A stretch of 64,000 nt of DNA from Cupriavidus sp. U2 (GTDB taxonomy: Bacteria > Pseudomonadota > Gammaproteobacteria > Burkholderiales > Burkholderiaceae), in contig NZ_RCOG02000022.1 in the NCBI RefSeq assembly GCF_009663685.2, forward strand, positions 124,558-188,557. Reading direction: 5' to 3'. Each line of letters starts with the position of its first letter. Position 1 is the stretch's first letter. A model generated the notes under the pieces. It was not told the DNA's origin. It made no database searches and saw nothing but the letters and a program-made list of their open reading frames with translations. The position numbers were made by a program, and so were the translations under genes. Positions 30,601 to 39,476 of this stretch are shown piece after piece.

Positions 30601-32004
30601 ATGATGAAACGAAACTATCTGGGCACTTTCTGCGCTGTCGCCGGCGCGCTGATGGCGTCGATGCTGACGATCGACGCGCACGCCGCGACGACCGTGGTAT
30701 CGAGCGTGCTCAACCACGCCGACATCCTCGGTGCGCTGAGCGATCACGGTCTGGGCCTCGCTGGTCTCGGCGCGGCGGGCACCGTTGCATCGATGGCACG
30801 CAAGAGCGGCACGGGCGGCGATCCGTCGCCCGAGCAGGTGATGGAGCAGGTCACCGCCGAGCTGAAGCGGATCGGCGACGAGGTCAAGAAGTCGGGCGAG
30901 CTGGCGCTGAAGGAAGCCAAGAGCGCTGGCGAGGTGAGCGCCGAGACCAAGGAAGCGGTCGACAAGCTGCTGGTGAAGCAGGGCGAACTGCAGGCGCGCC
31001 TGGACGACGCCGAGAAGAAGCTGCTGCGCCGCGGCTCGAACGACCCGGAAGGTGCCAAGTCGGTCGGCTCGGAGTTCGTCGAATCGGAGGGCTACAAGGC
31101 CTACGTGGCCGAGGGTAACTACAAGAAGGGCTTCAGCCACCAGGTGAAGGCCGTGGTTACCATCACGTCGGACCCCGCTGTCGCAGGCGACACCATCGCC
31201 CCGGACCGCCTGCCGGGCATCCAGACGCCGCCGCAACGCCGCCTGACGGTGCGCGACCTGCTCACCCCGGGCCGCACGGCATCGAACCTGATCCAGTACG
31301 TCAAGGAAACCGGCTTCCAGAATATGGCCGCGACGGTCGCGGAAGGCGCGAAGAAGCCGCAGTCGGACCTGACGTTCGACCTGCTGGCCCAGGCGGTGGT
31401 AAAGATCGCGCACTTCGTGAAGGCATCGACCGAAATTCTGGCCGACGCCCCGATGATGCAGAGCTATATCGACGGTCGCCTGCGTTACGGCCTGGCCTTC
31501 AAGGAAGAAGCCCAGCTGCTCAACGGCTCCGGTGTGGGCAACAACCTGAACGGCATCTACACGCAGGCCACGGCCTACGTGGCGCCGATCACCATCGCCA
31601 ACCCCACCCGAATTGACGTGCTGCGCCTGGCGCTGCTGCAGGCTGAGCTGGCCGAGTACCCCTCGACCGGCATCGTGCTGCACCCGTCCGACTGGGCCGC
31701 GATCGAGCTGACCAAGGACACCACCGGCGCATACATCTTCGCGAATCCGCAAGGCATCGCGCAGCCGGCGCTGTGGGGCCGTCCGGTGGTGGCGACGCAA
31801 GCCATGACGGTGGACACGTTCCTGACGGGCGCGTTCAAGCTCGGCGCCCAGATCTTCGACCGCCAGCAAGCTTCGGTGATGGTGGCCACCGAGAACGAGG
31901 ACGACTTCGTGAAGAACATCGTCACGATCCTGATCGAAGAACGGCTGGGCCTCGCTGTGTACCGTCCGGAAGCCTTCGTGAAGGGCGACATCACGCCGGC
32001 GTAA
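30601..32004 (+). CDS. Major capsid protein (HK97 fold) with signal-peptide-like N-terminus
   Basis: 467 residues. A coiled-coil delta/scaffold domain (about 75-145) precedes the HK97-fold capsid domain (about 165-467; RRLTVRDLLTPGRTASNLIQYV, GIVLHPSDWAAIEL, RLGLAVYRPEAFVKGDI). The odd part is residues 1-66: MMKRNYLGTFCAVAGALMAS with an AHA-A site looks like a Sec signal peptide, then a Gly-rich hydrophobic stretch. ATG 30601 has GAGGA upstream and follows the protease by seven bases; the internal ATG at 30793 has no ribosome-binding site. The extension would be lost with the delta domain on maturation. Confidence 0.9.
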   Translation: MMKRNYLGTFCAVAGALMASMLTIDAHAATTVVSSVLNHADILGALSDHGLGLAGLGAAGTVASMARKSGTGGDPSPEQVMEQVTAELKRIGDEVKKSGELALKEAKSAGEVSAETKEAVDKLLVKQGELQARLDDAEKKLLRRGSNDPEGAKSVGSEFVESEGYKAYVAEGNYKKGFSHQVKAVVTITSDPAVAGDTIAPDRLPGIQTPPQRRLTVRDLLTPGRTASNLIQYVKETGFQNMAATVAEGAKKPQSDLTFDLLAQAVVKIAHFVKASTEILADAPMMQSYIDGRLRYGLAFKEEAQLLNGSGVGNNLNGIYTQATAYVAPITIANPTRIDVLRLALLQAELAEYPSTGIVLHPSDWAAIELTKDTTGAYIFANPQGIAQPALWGRPVVATQAMTVDTFLTGAFKLGAQIFDRQQASVMVATENEDDFVKNIVTILIEERLGLAVYRPEAFVKGDITPA

Positions 32005-32056
32005 CAGCGCCGTCCGCAACGCCCCCGGCTACGGCCGGGGGCCACGGAGACCCATC

Positions 32057-32278
32057 ATGATCACAGTGAAAGCACTGACCCGCTTCGTGCATCACGACAT
32101 CGACGCACATGCCGGCGACGAGGTGCAGATGAGCGAAGCGCTGGCCAAGGACCTGGGCAAGGTCGGACTGGTCGAAGCCCCGAAATCGACGTCGACCGAC
32201 AAGCCGGCACCGGCCGAAAAGGCCGCGCCGACGCCCGCGAACAAGAAGGCGCCGGACCCGAAGAACAAGGGAGCCTGA
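32057..32278 (+). CDS. Small head-region protein
   Basis: 73 residues: a short domain (VKALTRFVHHDIDAHAGDEV ... LAKDLGKVGLVE) and a Lys/Pro/Ala-rich tail. The first half matches the pattern of small proteins found after capsid genes in HK97-like phages. Perhaps capsid decoration or connector-linked; no direct evidence. Confidence 0.65.
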   Translation: MITVKALTRFVHHDIDAHAGDEVQMSEALAKDLGKVGLVEAPKSTSTDKPAPAEKAAPTPANKKAPDPKNKGA

Positions 32279-32279
32279 C

Positions 32280-32624
32280 ATGCCGATCCTCGCTCTCGAC
32301 ATGGTGAAGTCGCACCTGCGGGTCACGTGGGCGGACGAGGATCAGCTGATCGGCCTGTACCTGGCAGCGGCTGAAGGCGCCGCCGCGTCGTTCCTGAACC
32401 GTCAGTTCTACAAGACCACCGAGGAAATGGCTGCGGCCGTCCTGGCGGGCACGGCCGGCGACGACCCGATGGTGGCCAACGCCGAGATCCAGGCCGCCGT
32501 CCTGCTGACTGCTGGCCACCTGTACAGCAACCGCGAGGACGTTGTGGTTGGCGCAACTGTCGCCGAGCTGCCGCGCGGCGCCCGCGACATGCTGCAGCCC
32601 TACCGCGTGGGGCTGGGTGTATGA
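32280..32624 (+). CDS. Head-tail connector (HK97 gp6-like)
   Basis: 114 residues, all-helical: MVKSHLRVTWADEDQLIGLYLAAAEGAAASFLNRQFY is the signature of gp6/gp15-like adaptors that form a ring under the portal. The rest is AEIQAAVLLTAGHLYSNRED. Position after the capsid gene agrees. Confidence 0.88.
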   Translation: MPILALDMVKSHLRVTWADEDQLIGLYLAAAEGAAASFLNRQFYKTTEEMAAAVLAGTAGDDPMVANAEIQAAVLLTAGHLYSNREDVVVGATVAELPRGARDMLQPYRVGLGV

Positions 32625-32956
32625 GGGCCGGCCAGCGCAGCGAGCTGGTGCAGATCCAGCGCCCCGCCGACGGCCAGGACGATCTCGGCCAGCCTACCGT
32701 TGGCTGGGCCACGGTCCGGCCGGTGTGGGCCAACATCCTGCACCGCTCCGGCATCGAAGCAATTCGCGCGGACGCGCCGGCATCGATCGTGCAGGCCAGC
32801 GTGCGGATTCCGTGGCCTGCGGCTGACGGCGTGACCACGGCCATGCGCGTCCTGTGTGCCGACGGCACCGCATACGGGATCAAGGCGATCTTGCCGGACC
32901 GCGTGAAGCGCCAGTTCGTGGACCTGGTGTGCGAGACAGGGGCGTCCGATGGCTAA
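32621..32956 (+). CDS. Head closure protein (SPP1 gp16-like)
   Basis: 111 residues beginning MRAGQRSELVQIQRPADGQD, the typical start of the PF05521-type head-tail adaptor/closure family, followed by beta strands (WATVRPVWANILHRSGIEAIRAD). It seals DNA in the capsid and binds the tail. Overlaps both neighbours. Confidence 0.85.
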   Translation: MRAGQRSELVQIQRPADGQDDLGQPTVGWATVRPVWANILHRSGIEAIRADAPASIVQASVRIPWPAADGVTTAMRVLCADGTAYGIKAILPDRVKRQFVDLVCETGASDG

Positions 32957-33299
32957 TTCGGCAGAAGCGATTGTCGTCGGGGCGCTGAAAACCATCACCG
33001 GCCTGAAGATATTTCCAGACGTGGCGCCCACGGGAACGGCCGGGCCGTACGTCACCTATCAGGCCGTCGGCGGCCAGGACGTGAACGGGCTGGACGGTCC
33101 CGCCGACCTCGAGAATCAGCGCATGCAGATCACGGTGTGGTCCGCCACGCGCTCGGCGACGGTCGACACGATGCGCGCTGCCCGCGCGGCTCTGGTGGCT
33201 GCCGGGGGCATCCCGATTGGCGCTGCCGTGAGCCAGTACGAGGAAGACACCAAGCTGTACGGCAGTCGGCTGGATTTCTCGGTCTGGTTTCGGCCCTGA
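32949..33299 (+). CDS. DUF3168 tail terminator-like protein
   Basis: 116 residues with the family features KTITGLKIFPDVAPTGTAGPYVTYQAVGG and LENQRMQITVWSATRSATVDTMRAAR. DUF3168 proteins cap the tail tube and join it to the head. The order connector, closure, terminator, tail tube is normal except that the gp10-like protein is found further downstream. Confidence 0.85.
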   Translation: MANSAEAIVVGALKTITGLKIFPDVAPTGTAGPYVTYQAVGGQDVNGLDGPADLENQRMQITVWSATRSATVDTMRAARAALVAAGGIPIGAAVSQYEEDTKLYGSRLDFSVWFRP

Positions 33300-33316
33300 T
33301 TCACTGATTTTCCCTC

Positions 33317-33338
33317 GCCCGCCCTGCGCGGGCTTTTT
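33317..33338 (+). terminator. Terminator-like hairpin before the tail tube gene
   Basis: GCCCGC, 5-nt loop CCTGC, GCGGGC, TTTTT in the 56-bp gap inside the late operon. It may lower read-through or protect the 3' end of the head messages; full termination would silence tail genes unless the polymerase is antiterminated. Confidence 0.6.
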
Positions 33339-33355
33339 CATCTGAAGAGGTCAAC

Positions 33356-33997
33356 ATGCCATCTACCGCAATCTCCGCGCAGGGCTCGAAACTGGAAATC
33401 TCCAGCACCGCTGGCTCGGCGAAGACGCTCACCGCCATCGCGCTGGGCTTCCCGACCATCCTGACGTCCGCCGCCCACGGCCTGACCAACGGTGACGTCG
33501 TGACCCTGGCCGGGCTGACCGGCGCTGATGCCGCTCTGCTGAACGGCCTGACGTTCGTGGTCAAAAACAAGACCACTAACACGTTCGCAATCGACGTCGA
33601 CACGACCGGGAAGACGGTGACGGCCGCCGGTACTGCCACGCCGCTGAACTGGGTCAAGATCGAGAACTTCGTGTCGTTCAAGGGCTTCGATGGTCAGGCC
33701 AGCGACATCGACGTCACGGATCTGGATTCGACCGCGAAGGAGTCGATCAGCGGCCTGCAGGACTGGGGCAACTTCAGCTTCGACGTGAACAAGGACTTCA
33801 CTGATCCGGGCCAGCTGGCGCTCGACGCGGCCAAGCGCGCGAGCCAAAAGAAGACCTTCAAGCTGACCCTGCCTAACCTCAAGACCAAGACGTTCGACGG
33901 CAACGTCAAGAACACGCCCCTGGAGGGCGGCGTCGACCAGGTGCTGAAGGCCACGGGCGTGAACATCAAGATTTCTGGCGACGTGGTGGACGCATAA
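33356..33997 (+). CDS. Major tail tube protein
   Basis: 213 residues. The tube-protein parts are at the ends (MPSTAISAQGSKLEISSTAG; VKIENFVSFKGFDGQASDIDVTDLDSTAKE ... WGNFSFDVNKD). Between them (about 25-95) is an inserted small beta domain with HGLTNGDVVTLAGL and LNGLTFVVKNKTTNTFAIDVDTT, the pattern of the FCCH-like/beta-barrel domain found in many phage proteins. The insert probably decorates the tube surface. Confidence 0.9.
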   Translation: MPSTAISAQGSKLEISSTAGSAKTLTAIALGFPTILTSAAHGLTNGDVVTLAGLTGADAALLNGLTFVVKNKTTNTFAIDVDTTGKTVTAAGTATPLNWVKIENFVSFKGFDGQASDIDVTDLDSTAKESISGLQDWGNFSFDVNKDFTDPGQLALDAAKRASQKKTFKLTLPNLKTKTFDGNVKNTPLEGGVDQVLKATGVNIKISGDVVDA

Positions 33998-33998
33998 C

Positions 33999-34403
33999 AT
34001 GCCGATTCTCTCCAAAAAGGCGATTCTCGAAGCGGCGGACCTCGAAACCAAGGATGTCGAGGTCCCCGAGTGGGGCGGTAGCGTGCGCGTGGCTGTGATG
34101 TCTGGCCGCGATCGGGACGAGTACTACGCGCGCCAGGGCGAGGGCAAACTGCCCTACAGCCTGTTCTCGGCGAGCATCCTGGTGGCCACAGTGGTGGACG
34201 AGGACGGCAAGCCGCTCTTCACCGCCGAAGACATCGATCCGCTGCGGGCGAAGAGCCAGGCAGCAATGGATCGGGTGTTGGCTGTGGCGCTCAAGATCAA
34301 CGGGCTTGGTCCCGGCGCCATCGAGGAAGCGGAAAAAAACTCCGACGCCGCCCCGAGCGGCGATTCTGGTTCCGCCTCGCAGCTCTCCTCGGCTGCCCAG
34401 TAG
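33999..34403 (+). CDS. Tail assembly chaperone, short form (gpG-like)
   Basis: 134 residues (MPILSKKAILEAADLETKDVEVPEW ...), with the usual position between tail tube and tape measure. It keeps the tape measure soluble while the tail forms. The message has a slippery A-AAA-AAC at 34334-34340; a -1 shift there fuses 114 residues of this protein to the next reading frame, giving the long gpGT form. Without the shift the Ser/Ala-rich tail ends at TAG 34403. Confidence 0.88.
   Translation: MPILSKKAILEAADLETKDVEVPEWGGSVRVAVMSGRDRDEYYARQGEGKLPYSLFSASILVATVVDEDGKPLFTAEDIDPLRAKSQAAMDRVLAVALKINGLGPGAIEEAEKNSDAAPSGDSGSASQLSSAAQ
34334..34340 (+). promoter_or_regulatory. Programmed -1 ribosomal frameshift site
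   Basis: Heptamer A-AAA-AAC in the correct frame (codons gaA AAA AAC). After slipping, the -1 frame is open from 34340 through RFWFRLAALLGCPVAEAQ into the downstream ORF up to 34696, with no stop between. This is the classic G/GT arrangement of lambda-like tails. Confidence 0.9.
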
Positions 34404-34414
34404 CCGAAGCGCAA

Positions 34415-34696
34415 ATGCGGGTCTCGGCGGCGGAGTTCGTCGAGTGGATGGCCTTCTATAGCATCGAGCCGTGGGGCAGCCACTACGACGATCTCCGAGC
34501 CGGCACGATCGCATCGATGATCGCCAACGTGAACCGCAACCCGAAGGCTGCGCCAGACCCATTCAGGGCATTGGACTTCATTCCATGGAATGACAGCTCG
34601 GGCGCCCGCGAGCCGGAGCCCGAGCCGGTGCTGCTGGACGACCCGGAGGCGCAGTCGAGGCTGATCGAGCAGGTGATGTTCCCGAAGAGATCGTGA
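34415..34696 (+). CDS. Tail assembly chaperone T domain (made as a frameshift fusion)
   Basis: Displayed from the first ATG, 93 residues (VSAAEFVEWMAFYSIEPWGSHYDDLRAGTIASMIANVNRN ...), typical DUF4035/T-domain sequence. The true product is expected to be a G-T fusion of about 232 residues that starts at 33999 and shifts at 34334-34340. The ATG itself has no ribosome-binding site. The T domain binds tail tube subunits while G binds the tape measure. Confidence 0.88.
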   Translation: MRVSAAEFVEWMAFYSIEPWGSHYDDLRAGTIASMIANVNRNPKAAPDPFRALDFIPWNDSSGAREPEPEPVLLDDPEAQSRLIEQVMFPKRS

Positions 34697-35142
34697 TGGC
34701 ATCCCGCAAAAACTTCGAAGTCGTGAATGGTGACGCGCTTCGGAACGTCCTGCTCGCCGCCGAAGAGGTGGCCAGCGAGTCCGTTCTGCGCCAGGCAGCT
34801 GTCGCCGGCGCGCGCGTCATCCATGCCGAGGTGCAGCTGCGCGCGCCGGTGGCAACAGTCCTGTTCGAAGGGCGGAAGCGGAAGCATCCACCCGGGTTCC
34901 TACGCAAGAACATCATCATCGCGTATGACGACGATGAATCGGTCCCCGGAAAGCTTGCGTCCTACTTGGTCACCTGGACAAAGGAAGCGTACTACGGCCG
35001 ATTCGTTGAATTCGGCACGTCGAATATGGCTGCTCAACCGTTCCTGCGGCCCGGGTTCGAAGCGAAGAAGAGGGCGGCGGCAGCTGCTGTCGACGAGGTC
35101 ATCCAGAGGAAGGCCAAGGAGCTGATGAGTGGGAACCGCTAA
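34696..35142 (+). CDS. HK97 gp10-like tail protein, in an unusual position
   Basis: 148 residues from ATG 34696. The diagnostic end is [41 protein letters not shown], which defines the HK97-gp10 family of tail completion proteins. These normally lie between head closure and DUF3168 genes. Here it sits between the T chaperone and the tape measure. It overlaps both neighbours. Confidence 0.85.
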   Translation: MASRKNFEVVNGDALRNVLLAAEEVASESVLRQAAVAGARVIHAEVQLRAPVATVLFEGRKRKHPPGFLRKNIIIAYDDDESVPGKLASYLVTWTKEAYYGRFVEFGTSNMAAQPFLRPGFEAKKRAAAAAVDEVIQRKAKELMSGNR

Positions 35143-37918
35143 CAACGAAACCGTCGTCCGCGTCAGTGCAGACGCCAGCGGCTACAGCGCAAGCCTCGAA
35201 GCCGCCAAGCGCAGTGTCGATAATTTCCTGAATGCCCAGGAAGCTGCCGCGCGCCGGACCAAGGCAGCGCAGGACGCGATCGCCGAGGCGGCGAAGAACG
35301 GTTCGGACGCCAGCGCGCGCGCCATCAACACGTTCGTGCAGCAGGTCGCCCGCATGTCCGATACGGCCGGCAAGACCCGGTCGCAGTTGCTCGAGCAGAA
35401 GGCCGCGCAGTTGGGTGTCACCGAGGCGGTGTCCGATTACCTAAACAAGCTGAAGGAGGTGGAGCGCAGCGCGGCCGGCGGCAGGAAAGTGCAGGAATCG
35501 CTGGATGCAGTCGGCGTGTCCGCGCGCCAAACCGCTGCCGCCATGCGCATGGTGCCCGCGCAGATGACGGACATCGTCACGCAGTTGGCTGGCGGACAGA
35601 GCCCTCTTCTGGTCCTGACGCAGCAGGGTGGCCAGCTGAAGGACATGTTCGGTGGCATCGGTCCGGCGATCCGAGCAACGGCAACCTATGTCGGCAGCCT
35701 GATCAACCCGCTGACGCTGACGGCGGCAGCAGCTGCGGCCCTGGCATACGCCATGTCGCAGGGTTCGAGCGAGTCGAAGGCCTACAACCAGGCGTTGATC
35801 ATGACCGGCAACTACGCCGGCACGACCTCTGATCAGTTGGCCACTATGGCGGCCACTGTCAGCCGCAGCATCGGGACGCAGGGCAAGGCGGCCGAAGTGC
35901 TGGCAGAGATTGCGGCCACGGGCAAGATCGCCGGCGACCAGATGGTTGCTATCGGTGTCGCGGCCGAGGCAATGGAGAAGGCCACCGGGACAGCGGTCAG
36001 CAAGACCATCGACCAGTTCGTGTCCCTGGCCGACGAGCCAGTGAAGGCTTCGCTGAAGCTGAACGAGCAGTATCACTACCTGACAGCGGCTGTCTACGAC
36101 CAGATCGTCGCGTTGGAGGAGCAGGGCAAGAAGGATCAGGCGGCGGCATTGGCCCAGCAGACGTACGCTGAGCAGATGAAGGCACGCGCCGACAAGGTGA
36201 TTGCGAACCTGGGCTACATGGAGCGCGCGTGGAATGCAGTCACCGGCGCTGCAAAGGGCGCTTGGGACGCCATGCTCGGGCTCGGTCGGGCCGCTACGCT
36301 GGATGACATCCGCGGCGCGATCACGCGTACCCAGCAAGAGATTGCAAAGCTGGAAAGCTCTCCCACAGCAAAGGAGGGCGGAAGCAACTTCAATCGTGCG
36401 GCCCTGACACGTCTTCGCCAGAACCTCGAACAGCTGCAGGCCCAAGCGAAGACGCTGGAAACGTCGAACGGACAGCAGACCGCCAGCGGGGAGCAGCAGC
36501 GCCAGCAGGATGCCATGATTGCGGCCAAGACACGCCTGGATGCGCAGGCTAAGGCAACGCGATCGCGGGCCGAGCAGCGCAAGGACGAGATCGACCAACT
36601 GAAGCGGGATGCTGCAACGGTTGGCATGGCCGCCGACGAGTACAACAAGCGCGCCGCTGCGATCGAGGAAAGGTACAAGGACCCGAAGGTCGCCAAGCCG
36701 AAGAAGGAAAAGGCGTACCAGGACGACGCGGCAACCCGGTTCCTGCAGCAGCTGCGCGACCAGGACGCCGCCACGCGCACTGCGTTGGAATCGTCGGAGA
36801 AGCTGACCGGCGCCGAGAAGCAGCAGGCCGAATTCCTGCAGAAGATCGCCGACCTGAAGGGCAAGGACATCCTGACGGCGGACCAGAAGAGCCTGCTGGC
36901 GAATCAGGACGCCATCAAGACCCAGCTCGCGCAGAACGTCGAGCATGAGAAGGCGCTGAAGTACAAGGAAGAGATCGCCAAGCTGGAAGAGCGGTCCGCC
37001 GCGGTGAACGCCCAGATCGGCAACTACCAGAAGTCGCAGGCCGAGCAGTACCAGCGCCAGCTCGATGCCATGGGGCGGGGCAGCGACGCGCAGCGTCAGG
37101 CCGAGCAGGTCAAGTCGATCTACACCCAGTACCAGAACCTGCAGTTGCAGCTGGAAAAGGCCACGCCAGACGCCGCGCGCGGATCCGAGAAATACCTGAA
37201 GGCGCAGCAGGACATCCGGGACGGTCTGCAGCAGTCGTTGGCCGACTATGACACCTACTACGCGACGCTGAAGGAGAAGCAGGCGGACTGGGTCAACGGC
37301 GCGACCGAGGCCATGGCCAACTACGCCGATTCGTCGCGCAATGCCATGGCGCAGGCCAGCAGCGCTGCGACGAACGCGTTCAAGCGGATGGAGGACGGCA
37401 TTGTCGCGTTCGCCACCACGGGCAAGTTCAACTTCGGCGACTTCGCCCAGGCGGTGATTGCGGACCTGATCCGGATTCAGGCTCGCGCGGCGCTGTCGGG
37501 CCTGTTCTCGCAATTGGGCGGCCTGATCATGGGGGCGGTCGGCGGCGCGGCCGGGGCTGATACCGGCACGGCTGGGATTTCGAGCACGTCACCGGTCGAC
37601 ATGTCTTCGGTGCAGGGGATCGAACTGCGCGCGGCGGGCGGGCCGGTGAGTGCCGGACAGCCGTACATCGTCGGCGAGGTGGGCCCTGAGCTGTTCGTGC
37701 CTCCGGCCTCGGGCAGTATCGTGCCGAACCATGCCCTGGCTGGCGCTGGTGCGGCCGGTGGCGGCGATGTCACTATCGTCCAGCACATCAACGTCGACAG
37801 CCGCTCGGATCAAGCGTCGATCGTCCAGGCGATGAAGGCGGCAAAGGACGCGGCCGTGGCCGAGGTGAAATCGAACATGGCCCGCGGTGGCGACCTGAGC
37901 CAAATGGCCAGGAGGTAA
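35129..37918 (+). CDS. Tail length tape measure protein
   Basis: 929 residues from GTG 35129, with AAGGAG eight bases upstream. An N-terminal coiled coil precedes the lambda-type tape measure region: [37 protein letters not shown] (about 140-175), membrane-like helices (about 185-215), and long coiled coils (about 320-720). The C-terminal domain holds [50 protein letters not shown] and the last motif [15 protein letters not shown]... (881-919). Its length sets the tail length, and the hydrophobic part may enter the host membrane. Confidence 0.95.
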   Translation: MGTANNETVVRVSADASGYSASLEAAKRSVDNFLNAQEAAARRTKAAQDAIAEAAKNGSDASARAINTFVQQVARMSDTAGKTRSQLLEQKAAQLGVTEAVSDYLNKLKEVERSAAGGRKVQESLDAVGVSARQTAAAMRMVPAQMTDIVTQLAGGQSPLLVLTQQGGQLKDMFGGIGPAIRATATYVGSLINPLTLTAAAAAALAYAMSQGSSESKAYNQALIMTGNYAGTTSDQLATMAATVSRSIGTQGKAAEVLAEIAATGKIAGDQMVAIGVAAEAMEKATGTAVSKTIDQFVSLADEPVKASLKLNEQYHYLTAAVYDQIVALEEQGKKDQAAALAQQTYAEQMKARADKVIANLGYMERAWNAVTGAAKGAWDAMLGLGRAATLDDIRGAITRTQQEIAKLESSPTAKEGGSNFNRAALTRLRQNLEQLQAQAKTLETSNGQQTASGEQQRQQDAMIAAKTRLDAQAKATRSRAEQRKDEIDQLKRDAATVGMAADEYNKRAAAIEERYKDPKVAKPKKEKAYQDDAATRFLQQLRDQDAATRTALESSEKLTGAEKQQAEFLQKIADLKGKDILTADQKSLLANQDAIKTQLAQNVEHEKALKYKEEIAKLEERSAAVNAQIGNYQKSQAEQYQRQLDAMGRGSDAQRQAEQVKSIYTQYQNLQLQLEKATPDAARGSEKYLKAQQDIRDGLQQSLADYDTYYATLKEKQADWVNGATEAMANYADSSRNAMAQASSAATNAFKRMEDGIVAFATTGKFNFGDFAQAVIADLIRIQARAALSGLFSQLGGLIMGAVGGAAGADTGTAGISSTSPVDMSSVQGIELRAAGGPVSAGQPYIVGEVGPELFVPPASGSIVPNHALAGAGAAGGGDVTIVQHINVDSRSDQASIVQAMKAAKDAAVAEVKSNMARGGDLSQMARR

Positions 37919-37921
37919 TTG

Positions 37922-38515
37922 ATGGCAACAATCGATTGGCCAGAAAGTCTGGTTCCGGCGAAGGCGACGTGGGGATTGCAGTCCAATACCGAATCCTTCA
38001 CGTCGCCCCTGAACCGGACGGTTCAAACGGTCGAGCGTCCAGGCGCCCGCTGGAAGGCGAACCTGGAGTTTCCCCCGCTCGACATGATCCAGGCAGGCCG
38101 CCTACAGGCATTTCTTGCTTCTCTCGGCGGCATGGCCGGCCGGTTCACGCTGTGGCCACATGGTCGGCCGGGGCAGTCATCCTTTGCGCCGCTGGTGAAT
38201 GGTGCCATGACGGATTACCGGATTCTCCCCACGAGATCCTGGCCAGCAAGCACGCTCGTGCTCCGGGCTGGTGACTACGTGGCGGTGGGCAGTGAGTTGA
38301 AGATGGTGACGGCTGACGTCACGAGCACTGCAGGCGGGCTCGCCAGCGTCCCGGTGGCCCCGCCGTTCCGAAACGCCCCGGCCGACGGCTCGGCGCTGAC
38401 ACTGAACAAGCCGCGCGCCACCATGATGCTGTCGTCCGATGAGTTCGCGATCGCCACTGTCCCTGGACGCATTGCCGAAGCGGTCGTGATCAGTGCAGTA
38501 GAGGTGCTGCTATGA
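37922..38515 (+). CDS. Minor tail protein (distal)
   Basis: 197 residues from ATG 37922 with AGGAGG seven bases upstream. Beta-rich; blocks IDWPESLVPAKATWGLQSNTESFTSPLN and AGRLQAFLASLGGMAGRFTLW are common in tail-tip genes that follow the tape measure in Burkholderiales phages. Takes the place of lambda M. Exact function not shown. Confidence 0.75.
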   Translation: MATIDWPESLVPAKATWGLQSNTESFTSPLNRTVQTVERPGARWKANLEFPPLDMIQAGRLQAFLASLGGMAGRFTLWPHGRPGQSSFAPLVNGAMTDYRILPTRSWPASTLVLRAGDYVAVGSELKMVTADVTSTAGGLASVPVAPPFRNAPADGSALTLNKPRATMMLSSDEFAIATVPGRIAEAVVISAVEVLL

Positions 38516-39066
38516 CGATCCGGCCGATGGACGCGGGCACGGCGGCGGCCGTGATTGCCGGACACGTTCCGTACATCTTCTTCGTGCGTCTCGACTTTTC
38601 GCAACCGCTGTGCGTGTGTAGCGCCGCTTACAACGTCTTCTGGTACGGGATCGAGTGGACGGGCCTCGGCAACCTTGGCGGCATGGAGCCGCTGCAGGAG
38701 CAGGCCGGGCTCGAAGCGATCGGCGTGCGCCTGACGCTGTCTGGCGTGCCGAGCGAGATGATTGCGCTCACCCTGGGCGAGCAGTATCAGGGCAAGCCAT
38801 GTCAAATCTGGTTCGCGCCACTCCGAGATGATCTCCGACTGCTGGTGGACCCGGTCCGGCTGTTCTATGGCCGGATGGACACGATGAACGTCGAGGTCGG
38901 CGATACGGCGACCATTACGGTGTCCGCTGAATCACGGATGGCCACGTGGGACCGCGCGAGGGTGCGGCGGTACAACAACGAGGACCAACAGAGCCGGTAT
39001 CCCGGAGACAAGGGCTTCGAGTTCGTGCCGCAGATGGTGGAGAAGAACCTGCAATGGGGACGGTAA
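38512..39066 (+). CDS. Minor tail protein (lambda L position)
   Basis: 184 residues. Blocks are FFVRLDFSQPLCVCSAAYNVFWYGIEWTGLG, LTLSGVPSEMIALTLGEQYQGK and RRYNNEDQQSRYPGDKGFEFVPQM, the last resembling the C-terminal end of tail-tip proteins. It lies between the distal tail protein and the peptidase-like gene, as lambda L does. Starts within the previous stop (ATGA). Confidence 0.75.
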   Translation: MTIRPMDAGTAAAVIAGHVPYIFFVRLDFSQPLCVCSAAYNVFWYGIEWTGLGNLGGMEPLQEQAGLEAIGVRLTLSGVPSEMIALTLGEQYQGKPCQIWFAPLRDDLRLLVDPVRLFYGRMDTMNVEVGDTATITVSAESRMATWDRARVRRYNNEDQQSRYPGDKGFEFVPQMVEKNLQWGR

Positions 39067-39467
39067 TGCAGCGCTTGCCTGACTGGCCGACGCGCCTGGC
39101 CGCGTTCATCGAAGCCCGCCGCGAGCGGGCTTTTTCATGGGGTGATTCGGATTGCTGCCTCTTCGTCTGTGACGGGATCGAAGCAATGACTGGAACGGAC
39201 CCCGGCGAGCGTTGGCGGGGGCTGTACCAGTCGGAGCGGGGCGCCCGTCGCGTGCTGCGCGACAACGGCGGCGTTTCTGGCCTAGCCACCCTGATCCTCG
39301 GGCAGCCCGTGCAGTCGGCTTTGGCGGGGCGTGGGGATGTGGTGCTGATCGATACGCCAGCGGGCGAGGCGCTCGCATTGTGCGTCGGAAACACGATCGC
39401 CGCACAGGGCGGCCCGGGAATCGAGTTCCATCCGAACAACGCGGCAAAGGCCGCATGGAAGGTATAG
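39066..39467 (+). CDS. NlpC/P60-like tail protein (DUF6950 type)
   Basis: 133 residues from ATG 39066, coupled to the preceding stop (TAATG); ATG 39054 is also in frame. The motif FSWGDSDCCLFVCDGIEAMTG contains the nucleophile-type Cys of papain-like NlpC/P60 folds, and RGDVVLIDTPAGEALALCVGNTIA completes the core. The usual catalytic His is not evident, so enzyme activity is doubtful. Equivalent to lambda K in position. Confidence 0.78.
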   Translation: MQRLPDWPTRLAAFIEARRERAFSWGDSDCCLFVCDGIEAMTGTDPGERWRGLYQSERGARRVLRDNGGVSGLATLILGQPVQSALAGRGDVVLIDTPAGEALALCVGNTIAAQGGPGIEFHPNNAAKAAWKV

Positions 39468-39476
39468 GAGAGCCAG

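Noticed and set aside
35441-37513. A 690-codon open frame on the minus strand
   Set aside because: Antisense shadow of the tape measure gene, which is well supported.
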